Part shown: piece after piece, positions 61,786 through 64,000 of the stretch | Position numbering within the stretch: position 1 is the first letter of the stretch | Layout of the letters: every line of letters begins with the position of its first letter | Source: Rhodothermales bacterium | GTDB taxonomy: Bacteria; Bacteroidota; Rhodothermia; Rhodothermales; JANQRZ01 | Direction of reading: 5' to 3' | NCBI GenBank assembly: GCA_028284265.1 | Contig: JANQRZ010000013.1 | Span: forward strand, 62,001 to 126,000 | DNA length: 64,000 nucleotides | Translations under genes and position numbers: made by a program | Notes under the pieces: model-generated | The model's input: the letters and a program-made list of their open reading frames with translations, nothing else | What the model was told of the DNA's origin: nothing | Database searches by the model: none

Positions 61786-62715
61786 TCAGGATTCTGACAT
61801 CGAAGTGGACTTATTGCCGCCGTCGCCTTCGTAGAAGCGTTTGGGCAGAATCTCGTCGAGCCGCTCGCCGCCGACGACGCCGAAATCGAGCGTGCGGATC
61901 GGGAAGGGGATCGTGAGGCCGTTGTCGTCGAGGGCTTTCTTGAGCGCGATGATGCCTTCGCTCTGGGCATGGAGAAAGTCGGCGTGCTGGTCGGAGTCGA
62001 TCCAGTAGGCGAGGACGAAGTTGATCGAACTGTCGCCGAACTCGGTAAAGAAGAAGCCCACGCCTTTGTCCTTGTTTACAAAGTCGAGGCCCTTGATCGC
62101 GTCGAGGGATACCGAGCGGGCTTTTTCCAAGTCATCGCCGTAGGCTACGCCGCAGGAGAGGTCGATGCGTCGGTGCCCGGTGTTGTAGTTCGTGAGCGGG
62201 CTTTGGAAGACCTGCGCGTTCGGGATGATAGCGAGTTGCCCTTGGAAGGTGCGGAGGTGCGTCGAGCGGAGGTTGATCTCGTCCACGATGCCCGTGAAGT
62301 CATTCGTCTGGATCATGTCGCCTTCGAGGAAGGGGCGGCGGATCGAGAGCAGGATGCCCGCGATGAAGTTGGCTGCGAGGTCCTGAAACGCGAAGCCGAG
62401 TGCGAGGCCGAGAATACCCGCCCCCGCGAGGAGTGAGGTCACCGCCTTGTCCGCGCCCACCACGCCGAGTGCGATGAATGTCCCAATGGACAGCGCGACT
62501 ACGTAGGCAATGGTCGCGAGGAGGTGGTTCACCTGCTCGTAGGATGACGTCCGGCTGAGTACGCCTCTCACGCCCCGCCGAATCAGCCGCGCGATGACCA
62601 CGCTGACGAGAACGATGAGGATCGCCGCGACGAGGTTGGGCAGCAGCAGGATGAGGGCGTCGAGCCAACCTTGCAGTTTGGCAATGAGGTTGCTGAGGGT
62701 CTCGCTGAGGTTCAT
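61786..62715 (-). CDS. MscS family mechanosensitive channel
   Basis: A 309-residue channel. Three membrane helices (LILLLPNLVAAILIVLVSVVIARLI; LLATIAYVVALSIGTFIALG; and the pore helix SLLAGAGILGLALGFAFQDLAANFIAGI) precede the beta domain DFTGIVDEINLRSTHLRTFQGQLAIIPNAQVFQSPLTNYN. It opens on membrane tension and releases solutes on hypo-osmotic shock. ATG 62715 is chosen because the longer reading adds non-family residues. Confidence 0.93.
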   Translation of the reverse strand: MNLSETLSNLIAKLQGWLDALILLLPNLVAAILIVLVSVVIARLIRRGVRGVLSRTSSYEQVNHLLATIAYVVALSIGTFIALGVVGADKAVTSLLAGAGILGLALGFAFQDLAANFIAGILLSIRRPFLEGDMIQTNDFTGIVDEINLRSTHLRTFQGQLAIIPNAQVFQSPLTNYNTGHRRIDLSCGVAYGDDLEKARSVSLDAIKGLDFVNKDKGVGFFFTEFGDSSINFVLAYWIDSDQHADFLHAQSEGIIALKKALDDNGLTIPFPIRTLDFGVVGGERLDEILPKRFYEGDGGNKSTSMSES

Positions 62716-62908
62716 GGAAGCAGGGTGGGGTGTAGAGGAGGGTTGGCAGCAAGGTACAGACGGACGATAACCCTGAGACATGGGGCAAATGCAGCTACCC
62801 TCCGGCAAATCGTGAAGGCCAAGTGAAACGGAGGGCTTAGGATTTCGATATATTCGGTCGATCCTGACATTACCAAATTGTTAACAAGTGAACAGCAGGA
62901 GGGCAATC

Positions 62909-64000
62909 ATGCGCATACGAGCACTCATCGGGACGCTTCTTCTGCTCCTCGTGCCGCTTGCTGAGGCCGCCGACGCGCCGCGCGTCCAAGTCTTCTCTTC
63001 GGTCAGTCGGGATGTCGTCGCGGTCGGCGAGACGTTTATCCTCGAAGCCGAAGCCATCGTCACCCGCGCCGATGAATGCGAGGGCGTCTCGATGGAGGTC
63101 GAAGTCGAGGGCACCGGGTTCGAGATCGTGCGCGTCGAGGCTATCCAGGCCGAGCGGGGTACGGTGGCGGATGTGGAGATGGCAGTACTGACGCGCCGGT
63201 TCACGCTACGCCCTCTGCAAGAGGGAACGCTGGAGGTGCCCACGGTGGCGGTGCGCGCTGGACCTGTCGAGACCACCACCGAGCCGCGCACGCTTCACGT
63301 CTATGCTGGAGCCGAGCGGTTTTATGAGTCGGCTCGCTCAGTGCTGCCGGTCGTGGCTGAAGGCGATGACTTTACGCGCATCGGCTCGTCGTTCCTCATC
63401 GCCGAAGACGCTCTCGTGACGGCGTACCACGTTGTCGTCGGCACCGACCGGGTTCGGATTCAGCTTCCCAACGGCAAGCGTCTAACGACGGCGAAGGTCT
63501 GGGCCATCGACCCGGTGCGGGACATCGCGGTGCTTCACGTTGATCCTGCCGCTATGCGGCGTGCCGACGTGACGCCACTCACGCTGGCTCCCACCCACGA
63601 GCGCGGTGCGTTGGGTGATCCTGCTTTCACGGCGGGCTGGCCGGACGGTGTCCAGCAACCCGGCGTTGGTCTCCGCTACAACGATCTGCATCCCGTCGAG
63701 AACGAGACGATCTGGGTGTCCTCGAACCGTGTGCGTCCCGGCGATAGTGGCGGTGCGCTGCTCGACAAGCAAGGCCGCGTGCTCGGTGTCGTCACCTCGG
63801 GCCGCACGGCTGAGGGCCTCGACGTGTTTGCCGAAAACGTATGCCTCGCCACAGACCCCCGCCGTGCGCTCGCACTTCGTCTTCAGCGTGCCCAGCCGTA
63901 TGGCTTGCGTCAGGCGCTGGAGGTCCACGCTCGGGCCGGGGCGCGCTCCCACGCCCGCGTGCTCGAACTCGCCACCACGCTGACGCAGTCGATGGGGTGG
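62909..64000 (+). CDS. BatD-like domain fused to trypsin-like serine protease (partial, runs off right edge)
   Basis: 364 codons are visible; the 3' end is outside the window. Signal MRIRALIGTLLLLLVPLAEA, then a BatD-like beta domain (VQVFSSVSRDVVAVGETFIL, VEGTGFEIVRVEAIQAE), then a trypsin-like domain with the catalytic triad His174 in TAYHV, Asp205 in DPVRDIAVL and Ser280 in PGDSGGALL. A strong AGGAGG sits 8 bases before ATG 62909, unusual among the other genes here. Probably a periplasmic or surface DegP/HtrA-like protease with an N-terminal partner domain. Confidence 0.85.
   Translation, partial: MRIRALIGTLLLLLVPLAEAADAPRVQVFSSVSRDVVAVGETFILEAEAIVTRADECEGVSMEVEVEGTGFEIVRVEAIQAERGTVADVEMAVLTRRFTLRPLQEGTLEVPTVAVRAGPVETTTEPRTLHVYAGAERFYESARSVLPVVAEGDDFTRIGSSFLIAEDALVTAYHVVVGTDRVRIQLPNGKRLTTAKVWAIDPVRDIAVLHVDPAAMRRADVTPLTLAPTHERGALGDPAFTAGWPDGVQQPGVGLRYNDLHPVENETIWVSSNRVRPGDSGGALLDKQGRVLGVVTSGRTAEGLDVFAENVCLATDPRRALALRLQRAQPYGLRQALEVHARAGARSHARVLELATTLTQSMGW

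Noticed and set aside
1-64000. tRNA, rRNA, insertion sequence transposase, CRISPR array
   Set aside because: I looked for cloverleaf-like clusters, conserved rRNA segments, transposase motifs and regular spacers, and saw none that I could support by eye. A tRNA search program would settle the tRNA point.

Overview
The window is 64 kb of GC-rich, gene-dense bacterial chromosome, without rRNA, tRNA, CRISPR arrays or transposases that I could recognise. Several secreted proteins end in the type IX secretion (T9SS) C-terminal sorting domain (a PNPF motif, then a short beta domain ending in a basic tail such as LVR). Most genes lack strong Shine-Dalgarno sequences, and one clean TTG-N17-TAAGTTTG (Bacteroidota-type) promoter is visible. 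This points to the Bacteroidota/Rhodothermota side, most likely a Rhodothermales relative (inference; no taxonomic marker was searched).

Layout. 1-5.9 kb: start of pyrB, pyrR, a membrane M50-like protein, DUF58, EcsC, an orphan sigma-54 response regulator and UppP. 5.9-14.2 kb: Rqc2/RqcH-like protein, a Crp/Fnr regulator with a small DUF2892 protein, a TPR lipoprotein, TrmH, a three-gene SDR/hydrolase/FAD-monooxygenase operon and a lipoprotein behind a bidirectional terminator. 14.5-25 kb: YajC, RibBA, a glycogen-debranching-like lipoprotein, a CBS protein, a UvrD/PcrA helicase, an antitoxin-like small protein, an orphan solute-binding protein, DUF1223 and a fluoride channel. 25-34 kb: two PLDc_N mini-proteins, DusB, several membrane or lipoproteins, DUF445, HD, and an mlaE-mlaF-mlaD-like lipid transport operon whose two gaps both hold palindromic repeats. 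34-42 kb: radA, a low-GC leucine-rich-repeat T9SS protein lying between two copies of the radA 3' end, then a sigma factor / repeat-bearing membrane protein / paired coiled-coil secreted protein operon, and an amidase. 42-50 kb: an unusual fusion of a low-GC domain to adenine phosphoribosyltransferase, RidA, MnmA, a stand-alone Clp_N protein with a coiled-coil partner, cardiolipin synthase, ZapE and an EamA transporter. 50-64 kb: a PIG-L deacetylase, a 1686-residue beta-helix/dockerin/T9SS protein, M42 and M32 peptidases, MscS and the start of a BatD-like/trypsin-like protease.

The core is ordinary housekeeping. The most interesting material is evidence of how single accessory genes enter this genome. 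A low-GC surface-protein gene sits between duplicated radA tails that differ only at synonymous positions. A T9SS sorting domain is duplicated upstream of the giant secreted gene, as a remnant that joins a signal-peptide-like start to the sorting tail. A roughly 104-bp palindromic element has inserted in frame inside that same gene. A foreign-looking domain is fused to apt with no internal start codon left for the enzyme. Together these suggest small homology-driven or palindrome-driven cassette events rather than classical islands.
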